64,000 nt of DNA. Source: Planctomycetaceae bacterium. Its GTDB lineage: Bacteria > Planctomycetota > Planctomycetia > Pirellulales > PNKZ01. A model generated the notes under the pieces. The model saw only the letters and a list, made by a program, of their open reading frames with translations. It ran no database searches and had not been told where the DNA came from. Of this stretch, positions 52,301 through 62,133 are shown in pieces; the stretch's first letter is position 1, and every line of letters begins with the position of its first letter. The stretch spans positions 1 to 64,000 of the forward strand of contig JAEUIN010000147.1 in NCBI GenBank assembly GCA_016793115.1, written 5' to 3'. Both the position numbers and the translations under genes were made by a program.

Positions 52301-53761
52301 ATGAGAGGTAAGTCTGTGCGAAAACTTCTGGGCTGGATCGGCGCGCTCGCGGTCGCCGCGGCGGCCGCAGGCTATGCGGGCTTATTGCCGATCGGGCGAA
52401 AGCCGGATGCCACGGCCGTCGAGCATGCGGCCGCGCCCGCGGCGACGAAACCGACGGAAGCGATCGCCGTCACCGTGGCACAAGCGGCCGCGCGACCGGT
52501 CGAGCGCCGTGTGCGCGCCGTCGGCACGTTGAACAGCTACGAAGACGTCGAAATCGGCCCGCTCGTCGACGGGCAAGTGCGGCGCATTCTGCACGACGTC
52601 GGCGACGTCGTGCCGCCGGGGGAACCGCTGCTGGAAATCGCCGACGACGACTTTCGTCTAATGGTGCAAGAAATGGGGCGCGCCCTCGAACTGGAACTGG
52701 CCAAACTCGGCTTGGGGACGCCGCCCGACGCCTCGTTCGACGTCGAGAGCCTGCCGGCCGTGTTGCGGGCTCGCATCGTGGAGAAGAACGCGGCCGACAC
52801 GCTCGAACGCTACAAGAGCTTGGTGGATCGCAATGCGATCACCAAAGACGACTTCCAAAAAGCCGAGATGAATCTCGACGTCGCGCGGCTCGACACGAAG
52901 CAACGCTTGATCGAAGCCGAACAAAGCCTGGCCTCCGTGCGGCACCGTCAAGCGATTCTGGAAACGGCGCAAAAGCGGCTGAACGACACGCGCGTCGTCG
53001 TGCCGCCGCTCACTTTGACCGCGGGCGGGCCGCAATCACAGATCAACTTGGTGTCCATGGCGCCGTCGGCGGGCGCCCAGGCCCCCGCGTATACCGTGGC
53101 GGAGCGTTTCGTGGCCGAAGGGGAAATCGTGCGCGCCGCGCCGCCGACAAAGTTGTTTCGCCTCGTCGTGGAAGACCCGTTGAAGTTTCAATCGGCGGTG
53201 CCGGAGCGATTCGCGTCGCAGGTGCGCGTCGGTCAAACGGTGGAACTCGGCGTCGAAAGCCTGCCGGGGCGCAAACTTGAAGGGCGCGTGGTGCGCATTA
53301 GTCCGACGGTCGACACCGCAAACCGGACGTTTCAGGTCGAGGTGTCGGTGCGGAACGGCGAGCGTTTACTGAAGCCGGGTTCGTTCGCGACGGCGTCGAT
53401 CTTGATCGGCACCGACGCTCAAGCGGTCACGGTGCCGGAAGAGGCGATCATGCGGTTCGCCGGCGTGACGAAGGTGTTCGCCGTGAGCGGCGATCAAGCG
53501 GTCGTCGTGCCGGTCGAAACCGGGACGCGGCTGGAAATCGCCGACGTGCGCGGCACGCCGCGCCGCTGGGTCGAGATCGTCGGCGGCGTCGCGGCGGGCG
53601 CATCGGTCGTGACGACCGGCCATGCGCAACTGGCCGAAGGGACGCCGGTGCGGGTGCGCGAAGCGCTGCCGCCGCCCGGTATGCCGCAGGGGCCGCTCGA
53701 CGCCGACGCCAAGGAAGCGCGACGGATGCCGCAGGGAGCCGTGAGAAAGGAAGCTCGATGA
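52301..53761 (+). CDS. RND efflux membrane fusion protein
   Basis: A 486-residue periplasmic adaptor. It has an N-terminal signal/anchor (LLGWIGALAVAAAAAGYAGLLPI), a lipoyl/barrel-sandwich part (VRAVGTLNSYEDVEIGPLVDGQVRRILHDVGDVVPPGEPLLEIADDD), a long coiled coil (about 130-230), and a beta-barrel (VPERFASQVRVGQTVELGVESLPGRKLEGRVVRISPTVD). The coiled coil contacts an outer-membrane factor not found nearby. Its stop overlaps the pump start (ATGA). Confidence 0.93.
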   Translation: MRGKSVRKLLGWIGALAVAAAAAGYAGLLPIGRKPDATAVEHAAAPAATKPTEAIAVTVAQAAARPVERRVRAVGTLNSYEDVEIGPLVDGQVRRILHDVGDVVPPGEPLLEIADDDFRLMVQEMGRALELELAKLGLGTPPDASFDVESLPAVLRARIVEKNAADTLERYKSLVDRNAITKDDFQKAEMNLDVARLDTKQRLIEAEQSLASVRHRQAILETAQKRLNDTRVVVPPLTLTAGGPQSQINLVSMAPSAGAQAPAYTVAERFVAEGEIVRAAPPTKLFRLVVEDPLKFQSAVPERFASQVRVGQTVELGVESLPGRKLEGRVVRISPTVDTANRTFQVEVSVRNGERLLKPGSFATASILIGTDAQAVTVPEEAIMRFAGVTKVFAVSGDQAVVVPVETGTRLEIADVRGTPRRWVEIVGGVAAGASVVTTGHAQLAEGTPVRVREALPPPGMPQGPLDADAKEARRMPQGAVRKEAR

Positions 53762-56700
53762 CGATTTGGGATCTTTGCATTAAGCGGCCGATTTTCACGG
53801 CCATGCTTGTCTCCGCGCCGATCGTATTGGGTCTGGCGTCGTACGCGCGGCTCGGCGTCGATCTGTTTCCGAACGTCGATTTGCCGCTCGTCACCGTGAC
53901 GACGACGCTGCGCGGCGCGAGCGTCGAGGAAATGGAAACCGGCGTTACGAAGCCGATCGAGGAGATCGTCAACACGGTTTCCGGCATCGAGCAACTGCGT
54001 TCGACGACCAAAGAAGGCATTTCGCAGATCACGATCGAGTTCAAGCTCGAGAAGGACGGCGCGGTCGCGGCACAAGAAGTCGACGCCAAGGTGCGCACGA
54101 TTCTGAGCCAACTGCCCGAAGGAACCGACGCGCCGATCATCGACAAATTCGCGCTCGACGCCGCGCCGGTGATGACGCTGGCCGTGAGCGGCAAACGCGA
54201 CGCGCGCGAAATCACCGAGATCGCCAAGCGAACGATCAAAGAAGACCTGGAGTCGCTGCCGGGCGTCGGCGCGGTGATCCTCGTCGGCGGCCGTCAGCGG
54301 GCGATCCAGATTTCGATCGATACGGACAAGCTCCGCAAGTTCGAGAATCTGACGATCGAAGACGTCCGGCTGGCGCTCGTGCGCGAGAATCAAGAGCAGC
54401 CCGGCGGGCGGATCGATCAAGGCCCGCGCGAATTGGTGCTGCGGACGATGGGACGCGTGAAGGAGCCTGCCGACTTCGCCGACCTGATCATCGCCAATCG
54501 CAACGGGCAACCGGTGCGGATACGCGATATCGGCACGGTCGCCGATTCCTACGAGGAACCGCGCGGGTTGAGCCGGCTGTGGACGACCGCGGCCGCGGAG
54601 GCGAACCCCGCCGCCGCCGATGCGGCCGGAGACGGCGCCGTGAGTTTGATCGTGCAGAAGCAGTCGGGCACGAACACGGTGGCGATCGTCGAAGCGGTGA
54701 AGCAACGTCTCAAGGAGATTCAGAGCGTCTTGCCGGCCGATATCGACGTGGCCGTGATCCGCGACCAATCGAAGTTTATTGAAAATTCGATTCACGAAGT
54801 GCAGGTGCACTTGCTGCTCGCCGCGGTGCTGGTGAGCCTGACGATTCTGCTCTTCATGCGCGACTGGCGGACGACGCTCATCGCGACGCTTTCCATTCCG
54901 ACGTCGATGATTGCGACGTTCGCGTTTATGGACATGATGGGCTTCACGCTCAACAACATCACGATGCTCGGCTTGATCTTGGCGATCGGCATCGTCGTCG
55001 ACGACGCCGTCGTCGTGCATGAAAACATCTTCCGGCACATGGAAGAGTACGGCTTGAGCGCCTGGGAAGCGGCCGCCTCGGCCACGAAGGAGATCGCGCT
55101 CGCCGTCGTCGCCACGACAATGTCGCTGTTGGTGATCTTCGTGCCGGTGGTGTTCATGGGAGGCCGCGTCGGCCGTTTCTTCAGCAGCTTCGGCTACGTC
55201 GTCGCGTTTTCGATTCTGATGAGCATGTTCATCTCGTTCACGATGACGCCCATGCTCTGCTCGCGCTTTCTCAAAGCCGAAGACGGGCACAACACCAGCA
55301 AGTCCGGCTGGGTCTGGAGGGCCGTCGAAGGCTTTTACATGCTCTGCCTGCGGTTTTCGCTGCGGCATCGCTGGCTGATCGTGCTCGTCACCGTCGGCGT
55401 GTTGGCGTCGACGCCGGTGCTCTTCGGCGTCGTCGGTAAAGACTTCGTGCCGCGCGACGACACGAGCGAGTTCGAAGTCGCCGTGACGCTGCCCGAAGGC
55501 TACACGCTCGATCGGGCCGACGAAGTGCTGACCGAGGTCGATCGCCGTCTGCGCAAGCTGCGCGGCGTGACGACGACGTTCATCACGATCGGCGACACGA
55601 CCGGCCGCACGACGCGCGGACAGGGGGAAGTGACGAAGGCGACCATCTACTGCAAGCTCACCGATCTGGCGAAGCGCGAATTTTCGCAGTTCGACGTGAT
55701 GGCCGATGCCCGCAAGATTCTGATCGACTACCCCGACCTGCGGGCGGCGGTGCAAGACGTGGCGGCGATCAGCGGCTCGGGCTTCCGCCAAGTGATGATC
55801 GATCTCAATCTGCGCGGGCCCGACATGCAAAAGCTGCAGGAATACTCCGAGCAGATCACGGCTTGGATGCGTTCGCGAGGGCACTACGTCGACGTGGACA
55901 CGAGCCTCTCGTTTCGCAAGCCGGAAGTGCGCATCAATCCGATTCGCGAGCGGGCCTCGGAATTGGGCGTGTCGATTCAATCGGTGTCGTCGACCGCGGG
56001 CGTGCTCGTCGGCGGCGAACCGGTGAGCAAATACAAAGAGGCCGATCAACAGTACGACGTCTGGCTGCGGGCCGAGCGGCCGTTTCGCGACGACCCGAGC
56101 GAAATCGCGCGGCTCACGGTGCCGTCGAACAAGCCGGGCGTGGGCGTGGTCGAGTTGGGCAACGTGGCCCGGTTCGAAGAGGCGCAAGGCCCGAGCACGA
56201 TCGAGCGATTTGCGCGGCAGCGGCAAGTCGTGGTGTCGGCGAACTTGGAAGGGAAGCCGCTGGGCGAAGGAGTCGACGAGTTGGCGGCGTATGTGAAGAC
56301 GCTCGACTTGCCGGCCGACTATCGCTGGGAGTTCATCGGACAGGCCAAGAACCTAAACGATACGATGTCGAACTTCGTGATCGCGTTCGGTTTGGCGTTC
56401 TTGTTCATGTATATGATCCTGGCGGCGCAGTTCGAGAGTTTGGTGCATCCGATCACCATTTTGCTCGCGCTGCCGCTGACGGTGCCGTTCGCCGTGCTGT
56501 CGCTGATTTTGCTACGCACCAATCTTGATATCTACGCGATGTTCGGCCTGTTCATGCTGTTCGGCATCGTCAAGAAGAACGGCATTCTGCAGGTCGACTA
56601 CACGAACGTGTTGCGCGAGCGCGGGGTGCCGCGCGACCAAGCGATTCTCGACGCCAACGCGGTCCGCTTGCGGCCGATCTTGATGACCACGGTGATGCTC

Positions 56701-56964
56701 GTCGCGGCGATGATTCCCATGGCCATGGGGGAAGGCCCGGGCGCGGCGTCGCGGGCCGGCATGGCGAAGGTGATTCTCGGCGGTCAGGTGCTCTCGCTGC
56801 TCCTGACGCTCTTGCTCACGCCGGTCGCCTATTCGCTGTGGGACGACCTGACAAACTTCGCCCGCCGCTGGGCGCTGCGATTCGGTTGGATCGTCGATCG
56901 CACAAACGCGGTGAAACCCAACGGCGAGATCGTTGTCGCCGGCGGGCATGTTCCAGCGCACTAA
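53758..56964 (+). CDS. RND efflux permease (HAE1/AcrB-like)
   Basis: A 1068-residue inner-membrane pump with 12 helices and two large periplasmic loops. The proton-relay Asp pair is in GIVVDDAVVVHENI (about 411-424). FPNVDLPLVTVTTTLRGASVEEMETGVTKPIEEIVNTVSG is the family N-terminal loop, and GMAKVILGGQVLSLLLTLLLTPV is the final helix region. It overlaps the adaptor gene by 4 nt (ATGA), so translation is coupled. Substrate is unknown; drug or lipid export are possible. Confidence 0.96.
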   Translation: MTIWDLCIKRPIFTAMLVSAPIVLGLASYARLGVDLFPNVDLPLVTVTTTLRGASVEEMETGVTKPIEEIVNTVSGIEQLRSTTKEGISQITIEFKLEKDGAVAAQEVDAKVRTILSQLPEGTDAPIIDKFALDAAPVMTLAVSGKRDAREITEIAKRTIKEDLESLPGVGAVILVGGRQRAIQISIDTDKLRKFENLTIEDVRLALVRENQEQPGGRIDQGPRELVLRTMGRVKEPADFADLIIANRNGQPVRIRDIGTVADSYEEPRGLSRLWTTAAAEANPAAADAAGDGAVSLIVQKQSGTNTVAIVEAVKQRLKEIQSVLPADIDVAVIRDQSKFIENSIHEVQVHLLLAAVLVSLTILLFMRDWRTTLIATLSIPTSMIATFAFMDMMGFTLNNITMLGLILAIGIVVDDAVVVHENIFRHMEEYGLSAWEAAASATKEIALAVVATTMSLLVIFVPVVFMGGRVGRFFSSFGYVVAFSILMSMFISFTMTPMLCSRFLKAEDGHNTSKSGWVWRAVEGFYMLCLRFSLRHRWLIVLVTVGVLASTPVLFGVVGKDFVPRDDTSEFEVAVTLPEGYTLDRADEVLTEVDRRLRKLRGVTTTFITIGDTTGRTTRGQGEVTKATIYCKLTDLAKREFSQFDVMADARKILIDYPDLRAAVQDVAAISGSGFRQVMIDLNLRGPDMQKLQEYSEQITAWMRSRGHYVDVDTSLSFRKPEVRINPIRERASELGVSIQSVSSTAGVLVGGEPVSKYKEADQQYDVWLRAERPFRDDPSEIARLTVPSNKPGVGVVELGNVARFEEAQGPSTIERFARQRQVVVSANLEGKPLGEGVDELAAYVKTLDLPADYRWEFIGQAKNLNDTMSNFVIAFGLAFLFMYMILAAQFESLVHPITILLALPLTVPFAVLSLILLRTNLDIYAMFGLFMLFGIVKKNGILQVDYTNVLRERGVPRDQAILDANAVRLRPILMTTVMLVAAMIPMAMGEGPGAASRAGMAKVILGGQVLSLLLTLLLTPVAYSLWDDLTNFARRWALRFGWIVDRTNAVKPNGEIVVAGGHVPAH

Positions 56965-57023
56965 CGACCGGATTGGGAACGGCAAGTGAAATCGGTCTTC
57001 ATCGCAGCTACGATAGACGCATC

Positions 57024-57782
57024 ATGAATTCATTGATTCGCGTCTTTCGGCGAGCCGCCAAGCTCATCACTCCGCCGTCGCTGCGGCCGATCGCCTATCT
57101 CAACTCTCGGGCCTTGAGCCGGTTACAGAAAGCGGTGCGCACCGGACCGTTTCGCGGCATGAAGTATGTCGCTGAATCGCATTGCTCCGCCTATTTACCG
57201 AAATTGCTCGGTGTTTATGAGCGAGAGTTGCATAGGTGCATCGAGCAGGCGTGCGAATTGCCGATCCATACAGTCGTCGATATCGGAGCCGCCGAAGGAT
57301 ACTATGCCGTCGGGATGGCCTTGCGCCGGCCGAAAGCGAGCATTATCGCCTATGAACTCGACGAAAACGCTCGTCGCCGGACTATTGAGTTGGCGGCGCT
57401 CAACGGCGTCGAAGGCCGGGTGGACGTCCGAGGAGCATGCGAGCCGGCGTCGTTGCGCGAGCTATCGTCGGCCGGTCTGACGTTCGTCGTCTGCGATTGC
57501 GAAGGTGCCGAAGCCGAGCTGTTGCGGCCCGAGGTCGTCGCTTGGCTCGGTTCGGCCGTCGTGCTTGTGGAAACGCACGATTTCATCGTTCCGGGAATCA
57601 CCGACGAGCTTTGTCGCCGGTTTGCTGCGACTCACCGTATCGAAATCGTCGAACAAGAGCCGCGGGGCCGAGCCGACTACCCGTTCGACAATTGGTACGT
57701 GCGGCGCATGCAAGAATGCGACATCGTCGGCGAAGGGCGGCCGGCCCCGATGAAATGGCTGTGGATGATGCCGAAAACGTGA
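57024..57782 (+). CDS. FkbM-like methyltransferase
   Basis: A 252-residue SAM-dependent enzyme. Motif I is TVVDIGAAEGYYAVGMALRRP (about 80-100), followed by IAYELDENARRRTIELAALNGV and FVVCDCEGAEAELLRPE, in which the acidic residue contacts SAM. The last part VLVETHDFIVPGI and MKWLWMMP is typical of FkbM-family enzymes. It is 59 nt after the RND pump; the order suggests co-transcription without an obvious joint function. Confidence 0.82.
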   Translation: MNSLIRVFRRAAKLITPPSLRPIAYLNSRALSRLQKAVRTGPFRGMKYVAESHCSAYLPKLLGVYERELHRCIEQACELPIHTVVDIGAAEGYYAVGMALRRPKASIIAYELDENARRRTIELAALNGVEGRVDVRGACEPASLRELSSAGLTFVVCDCEGAEAELLRPEVVAWLGSAVVLVETHDFIVPGITDELCRRFAATHRIEIVEQEPRGRADYPFDNWYVRRMQECDIVGEGRPAPMKWLWMMPKT

Positions 57783-57857
57783 TGCGACAAGCGTGTCGGC
57801 AACGCCGGCCTGAACGTGTCGAGTCATTCAGGACGATTGAGCCGTCGCTGCTCATTC

Positions 57858-57872
57858 GCCCGCTGTGCGGGC
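57858..57872. terminator. small convergent hairpin
   Basis: GCCCGC/GCGGGC around TGT lies between the convergent methyltransferase and the 342-residue secreted protein gene. There is no T-run; weak evidence. Confidence 0.25.
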
Positions 57873-57910
57873 ACCCGCTCCGCGCATGGGAGAAGGGAAG
57901 ACGGATACGT

Positions 57911-58939
57911 TTACTTCTCGGCTTCGGCTTTGCGGCGGTCGAGTAAGTCGCGGATGGTTTTGAGCTGCGCGGCGAGCTTTTCGCCGTCGGCTTCGGCATC
58001 GAGCGCGATCGACTCGCCGAGGATCCGCTCGAGTTGCGTGCGGACCAAAGGACGTTGGGCGGGGGTGGCGCGGCGGGCCAGGGCGTACCAAACTTCCGGA
58101 TCGGCGGCGAGCCAAGCGGCCGCGGTTTCCGGTTGCTCGTCGTTGTCGTGCGAGTCGAATCGCCGCGAAATGCCGCGAATGCGAAACATTTGTTCGGCGT
58201 CGAGCCGCTGCGGATTTAAATTCTTGAGATACGGGACGACGGAGCGCCCGAGCTCGCGGAGCTTTCGGTCGGCGTCTTCGCGCTCGACGTACTGCGCGCT
58301 GCCGAGTTGATCGACGAGCTTCGCCCAGGTATCGCGATCGAACTTGCCGAGCGCGTCGACCTGTTTGTAGAGGGCTTCTTCGACGGCTTTGGCCTGCGTG
58401 ATGAGCGGCCAACCGGGACGCAACAACCGGAGCAAAGGTTCGAGTTCGGTCTGCGCCAACTCCGGTTCGGCGATGAAGAGCTGCCAGATCGAGTCGGCTT
58501 CGTAGCGTTTTTCGACCGGCTCGCCGAGCGTCACGACGATCTTTCCCTCGGCCGGTTGATCAAGCAGGAACGCTCTGCCGCCGCCGCCGCCGACGGGGCT
58601 GCGGCGAATCTTCAAGTGGGCGCCGCCGGAAAGCTCGACCGAGAGTCGCTGTGTCTTGCTCGTGAGTTGATAGTCGATCGAGGGGGCCGTGCCGTTCATG
58701 TCGACGCGGAGCGATTCTTGACGATCGTTCGTTTGACTGGTCGACGAGAAGTTACGGCCGGAATACGACGACGACGCTTTGACGCGGCCCGTCGAGATGC
58801 CGATCTGGAGATAGCGGAGGTTGTTCTGCAACTGCGGATTGAGTTGCACGACGCCCTGCGCCGCGGCCGACTCGGCGAACGCGGCGGAGATCAACAGCGC
58901 CGCCGGCAGGATCAGCGTCGGACGGAGGCGGTGCGGCAT
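57911..58939 (-). CDS. secreted hypothetical protein
   Basis: A 342-residue exported protein (signal MPHRLRPTLILPAALLISAAFAESAAA). The first mature half is beta-rich (LRYLQIGISTGRVKASSSYS, LRVDMNGTAPSIDYQLTSKTQRLSVELSGGAHLKIRRS), and the second half is mostly helical and charged (AKLVDQLGSAQYVEREDADRKLRELGRSVVPYLKNLNPQRLDAEQ), with a HEAT/TPR-like look. It follows the DedA gene by 42 nt on the same strand. Function unknown. Confidence 0.78.
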   Translation of the reverse strand: MPHRLRPTLILPAALLISAAFAESAAAQGVVQLNPQLQNNLRYLQIGISTGRVKASSSYSGRNFSSTSQTNDRQESLRVDMNGTAPSIDYQLTSKTQRLSVELSGGAHLKIRRSPVGGGGGRAFLLDQPAEGKIVVTLGEPVEKRYEADSIWQLFIAEPELAQTELEPLLRLLRPGWPLITQAKAVEEALYKQVDALGKFDRDTWAKLVDQLGSAQYVEREDADRKLRELGRSVVPYLKNLNPQRLDAEQMFRIRGISRRFDSHDNDEQPETAAAWLAADPEVWYALARRATPAQRPLVRTQLERILGESIALDAEADGEKLAAQLKTIRDLLDRRKAEAEK

Positions 58940-58981
58940 AGCGACCTCGGCGGTTCGGCGAATCACGACAAAGGCGGTGCG

Positions 58982-59632
58982 TCAGGCCACCGACTTTTCG
59001 ACCTCGTCGGGTGGGTCTCGGCTTTCGGTCGGCGACGCGGCGTCGTGCGATCCATGGTGCCGACGATAATATCGATATCCGATGATCGCGCCGACGACCA
59101 GCAACACGACGACGATCGTCACGGCGATCTCGGCGTCGCGAATGCGGGCCAAGACCGCGTCGGAGTAGAAATAGGCAAGGGCGAAGAACGTCGACACCAT
59201 GACGGCGGCGCAAAACAGGTCGGCGATCACAAAGCGGCGAAACGGCACTTTCAAAATGCCGGCCGTGATGTAGATCGGCGAGCGAATGCCGACCAGGAAT
59301 CGGGAGACGAACAGCACTTTCAGGCCGTGCTTGTGGAACATTTCTTCGATGTGCTGCTCCTTCTCGGGCGTGAGATAGGAAGCGAAGAAAGCTCGCTTTT
59401 GCAGCAGGCGTCGGCCGAACTTACGACCGATGCCGTACATGACGATGTCGCCGACCACGGCCCCGGCAAAACAGGAAAAGAGCGCAATCCAGGGGTTGAG
59501 GATTGCTCGGCCCGGCGCGGCCATGCAACCGGCGGCGACAATCGGAACTTCTTCGGGAATAGGCAAGCCGCATCCGGTGAGCACCAGAAAAGCGAAAATG
59601 CCGAAGTATCCCCAGCCGAGCAGCGTATTCAT
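58982..59632 (-). CDS. DedA family membrane protein
   Basis: A 216-residue DedA protein. The hallmarks are GCGLPIPEEVPIVAAGCMAA (re-entrant loop with Pro and Glu), AGAVVGDIVMYGIGRKFGRRLL, and SRFLVGIRSPIYITAGI with a conserved Arg. DedA proteins are proton-coupled flippases, reported for undecaprenyl phosphate or phospholipids. The start at 59632 fits the family. A promoter lies at 59787-59816. Confidence 0.93.
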   Translation of the reverse strand: MNTLLGWGYFGIFAFLVLTGCGLPIPEEVPIVAAGCMAAPGRAILNPWIALFSCFAGAVVGDIVMYGIGRKFGRRLLQKRAFFASYLTPEKEQHIEEMFHKHGLKVLFVSRFLVGIRSPIYITAGILKVPFRRFVIADLFCAAVMVSTFFALAYFYSDAVLARIRDAEIAVTIVVVLLVVGAIIGYRYYRRHHGSHDAASPTESRDPPDEVEKSVA

Positions 59633-59786
59633 GCCGAACAAGAATCCTGGAGCCAGTCTGGCGCGCAAGCCGGAACTTTGCTAAATGCGCGTGCTGCGTC
59701 GGCGGCCGCGACCGCGCGAACGGAAGCTTACGGCGCGAACCCGGTCTCAACCGTAGCCAATCGGTCGTAAACTACGGTCACGTTTG

Positions 59787-59816
59787 AGTATAAGCCTAGC
59801 CACCGCATTTTCACAA
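59787..59816 (-). promoter_or_regulatory. promoter of the DedA gene
   Basis: On the minus strand, TTGTGA (59816-59811), an 18-nt spacer and TATACT (59792-59787). It would give a leader of about 150 nt. The 300-nt stretch 59633-59932 holds no gene that I can support. Confidence 0.55.
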
Positions 59817-59932
59817 CCTTCGGTAGAACCGGCCGTCGCAGAACACCCCTGCGGCCAGGGCGCCGCCGCGACACGGTCGGCGAGAATCGCACAACCGGTG
59901 CGAACGGCGCGCCGACCACGCCGAACGTTCGT

Positions 59933-61042
59933 CTAATCGACCAGCCGCCAAATGTCGTCGACGAGGCCGCAGACCGCGAGTTCGACCGAACCGCCGCCGC
60001 GGCCTGGCAAAAGCATCAGGAAGCCGATGTCGGGCCGAGTTTCGCAGAATTTGGCCGAGGCTTCGTAACCGAGCACGTAGAACGCCGTCGAGAGGGCGTC
60101 GGCCTCGGCTCCGCTAGGGGCGAGCACGGTAACGGAAAACACGCCTTCCGCAGGCATGCCGGTGCGCGGATCGAGAATGTGACCGTAGCGTTTCCCGCCG
60201 TGCCGGAAAAACTGGAAGCCTGCTCCGGAGGTTCCCGCCCCGCCATTGCGCACGATCACCTCGGCCAAGCGAACGTCGATACGCAGCGGATGGCCGATGC
60301 CGATGGGCCAGCCGGCGGCCAGGTCGCGGCCGGGATTCGCCGACCCGAAGGCGACGACGCTGCTCTGCCCGCCATGCCAGAGAAAATGCTCGACGCCCCG
60401 AGCGCGCAGCAACTCGGCGGCGCGGTCAAGCGCGTAGCCTTTGCCGCAACTGTTGAAATTGATCTCCGTGCCCGGCTCCGTGAAGCGCACGGTTTGCGCC
60501 GCCGCATCCAATACCACACGCTCGGCACCGACCTTGCCCCGTGCTTCGGCCAGCGCTTCGGGCGCGGGAATCGCGCCTTGTCGGCGGGCGAATCCCCACG
60601 CCTTGGAGAGCGGATCGGAGGTGATGTCGAATGCGCCGCCGGTTTCGCGATGCCAAGTCGCGGCACGCTGCAAGAGATCGAACAATCGAGGCTCGACGAC
60701 GACCGGTTCCGCGGCCGCGCGGCGATTGATCTCCAAGACCTCGCTCGTTTCGCGATAGACTGTGAGTTGCGCTTCGAGGTCCTCGATGACGTCGAGCGCC
60801 GCGAGCGCGGCTTCGCCGGCATCGTCGGGAAAACCGGCGACGAGCGCGAGTTGGAAGTCGCTCGCCATCGCGGTGCGCGTGTAGCGCACCGTGTACGGCG
60901 CGTCGGCCGAGTCGAAGACGGCGAACGGCGAATTACCTTGGCCGTCGCCGAGGGCGGCGTCCGTCGCGGCTTTTCGTACTGCGTCGAGCGCGGCGCGGCC
61001 GGTGAGGAACTGGCGGCGCGAAGGGGGCGTCGGCTGACTCAT
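59933..61042 (-). CDS. apbE: FAD:protein FMN transferase (ApbE family)
   Basis: A 369-residue flavinyltransferase that links FMN to Thr/Ser of membrane redox proteins. The start RRQFLTG resembles a twin-arginine motif, but the following stretch is not hydrophobic, so export is doubtful. Family landmarks are the N-terminal TRTAMASDFQLAL, INFNSCGKGYALDRAAELL, HILDPRTGMPAEGVFSVTVL and the metal/ATP site DALSTAFYVLG. It is 43 nt downstream of the bestrophin-like gene on the same strand. Confidence 0.9.
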   Translation of the reverse strand: MSQPTPPSRRQFLTGRAALDAVRKAATDAALGDGQGNSPFAVFDSADAPYTVRYTRTAMASDFQLALVAGFPDDAGEAALAALDVIEDLEAQLTVYRETSEVLEINRRAAAEPVVVEPRLFDLLQRAATWHRETGGAFDITSDPLSKAWGFARRQGAIPAPEALAEARGKVGAERVVLDAAAQTVRFTEPGTEINFNSCGKGYALDRAAELLRARGVEHFLWHGGQSSVVAFGSANPGRDLAAGWPIGIGHPLRIDVRLAEVIVRNGGAGTSGAGFQFFRHGGKRYGHILDPRTGMPAEGVFSVTVLAPSGAEADALSTAFYVLGYEASAKFCETRPDIGFLMLLPGRGGGSVELAVCGLVDDIWRLVD

Positions 61043-61085
61043 GCCGTTATTTTAGCACGCCGGCCGCCGAGCGTCGCCGCGGTCG

Positions 61086-61910
61086 CTAGTCGAGCACGAT
61101 CTCGCGGACCGAGCGTTCGATCGTTACGCAAATGTCGTCGAGCGGCAAGTCGTCGGCGTCCGTGCCGAACGGCTCTTCGATATCTTCCGCAAGCACTTCG
61201 ATGCCGATCATCATATAGGCGACGACCATCGAGACTGGCGCGGCCCAATAGCCGAAGAAATCGACGAGTCCCCACGGCAGTGTGACGAGATACACGGCGA
61301 TCGCCTGACGAATAAATCGCCGATAACCGGCGGCGATCGGCGTCTTCAAGATGCGTTCGCAAGCGCCGCAAATATCCATCAGCGCCGACGCGTGCCGGTC
61401 GAGGAACAACAACTCGAACCCGCCCAGTTGTTCGGCTTGCCGCCAGCGCTCGAGCCGATCGTAAATCTGCTGCGCCACATACGCCGGTACGTGCTGCGGC
61501 GTGTCGGTGCGGTTCTCAAAGCTAGAGAGTTCCTGTAGTCGAATCGGCTTCCGCCGCAGGTGCTCTTTCAAAGCGACGGCGAAGTCGATCAGCCGTTTGC
61601 CGATTTCCACCTTGTCGCGAGGTTCGGCCCGCACGCATGTTTCGACCTTGATTGCGAAGTTGCGGCTTTCGTTGACAAGTTGTCCCCAGAGTTTGCGTCC
61701 TTCCCACCAGCGGTCGTAAGCCGTGTTGGTGCGGAACACGAGCAGTAATCCGAGAATCAAGCCGAGCAGAGTGTGAAACGAGGCGCTGAGACGAATCGCG
61801 CCGTCTTCATAGGCGTCGATCCAGGCGACCAGCAGGCCGTAGACGCCGAGCGCGATCGTCCAAGGGATGGTTCGCAACAGATTGTTTTTGACGTCCAGCT
61901 TGACGCTCAT
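61086..61910 (-). CDS. bestrophin-like channel (UPF0187)
   Basis: A 274-residue membrane protein of the bacterial bestrophin family. Key features are VYGLLVAWIDAYE, LHTLLGLILGLLLVFRTNTAYDRWWEGRKLWGQLVNESRNFA, and the C-terminal IEVLAEDIEEPFGTDADDLPLDDICVTIERSVREI. Bacterial members conduct anions or small cations. The ATG at 61910 is better than the TTG four codons upstream. Confidence 0.93.
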   Translation of the reverse strand: MSVKLDVKNNLLRTIPWTIALGVYGLLVAWIDAYEDGAIRLSASFHTLLGLILGLLLVFRTNTAYDRWWEGRKLWGQLVNESRNFAIKVETCVRAEPRDKVEIGKRLIDFAVALKEHLRRKPIRLQELSSFENRTDTPQHVPAYVAQQIYDRLERWRQAEQLGGFELLFLDRHASALMDICGACERILKTPIAAGYRRFIRQAIAVYLVTLPWGLVDFFGYWAAPVSMVVAYMMIGIEVLAEDIEEPFGTDADDLPLDDICVTIERSVREIVLD

Positions 61911-62060
61911 CGGGCTAATCAACGGGGGGCGCTCAGTTAGTGCCGTAAGCTTAATGTTTTGTTAGGTTTTCGAATGGTATCGAAGAGGTCAAAGCCGTCC
62001 AAGGCGGGTGGTGTCGCAATTCGGAAATCGCTTGCATTTCTTAGCTTAGGGAAGTCTTTG

Positions 62061-62090
62061 TTGCCGGTCGCGGCCAGTTCGGCGCATAAT
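62061..62090 (+). promoter_or_regulatory. promoter of the cytochrome c gene
   Basis: TTGCCG (62061-62066), an 18-nt spacer and CATAAT (62085-62090). The predicted start near 62097 leaves a leader of about 35 nt before the ATG at 62134. Confidence 0.5.
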
Positions 62091-62133
62091 AAACGCCGAT
62101 CGAAAATAGCCCCCAGTCTGGGAGTTCGTCGGT

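Noticed and set aside
53494..56226. A 910-codon minus-strand frame opposite the RND pump
   Set aside because: Same reason: Arg/His/Asp-rich shadow of a well-supported gene.
59728..59919. A 63-codon minus-strand frame before the DedA gene
   Set aside because: It overlaps a promoter-like pair and has no protein features.
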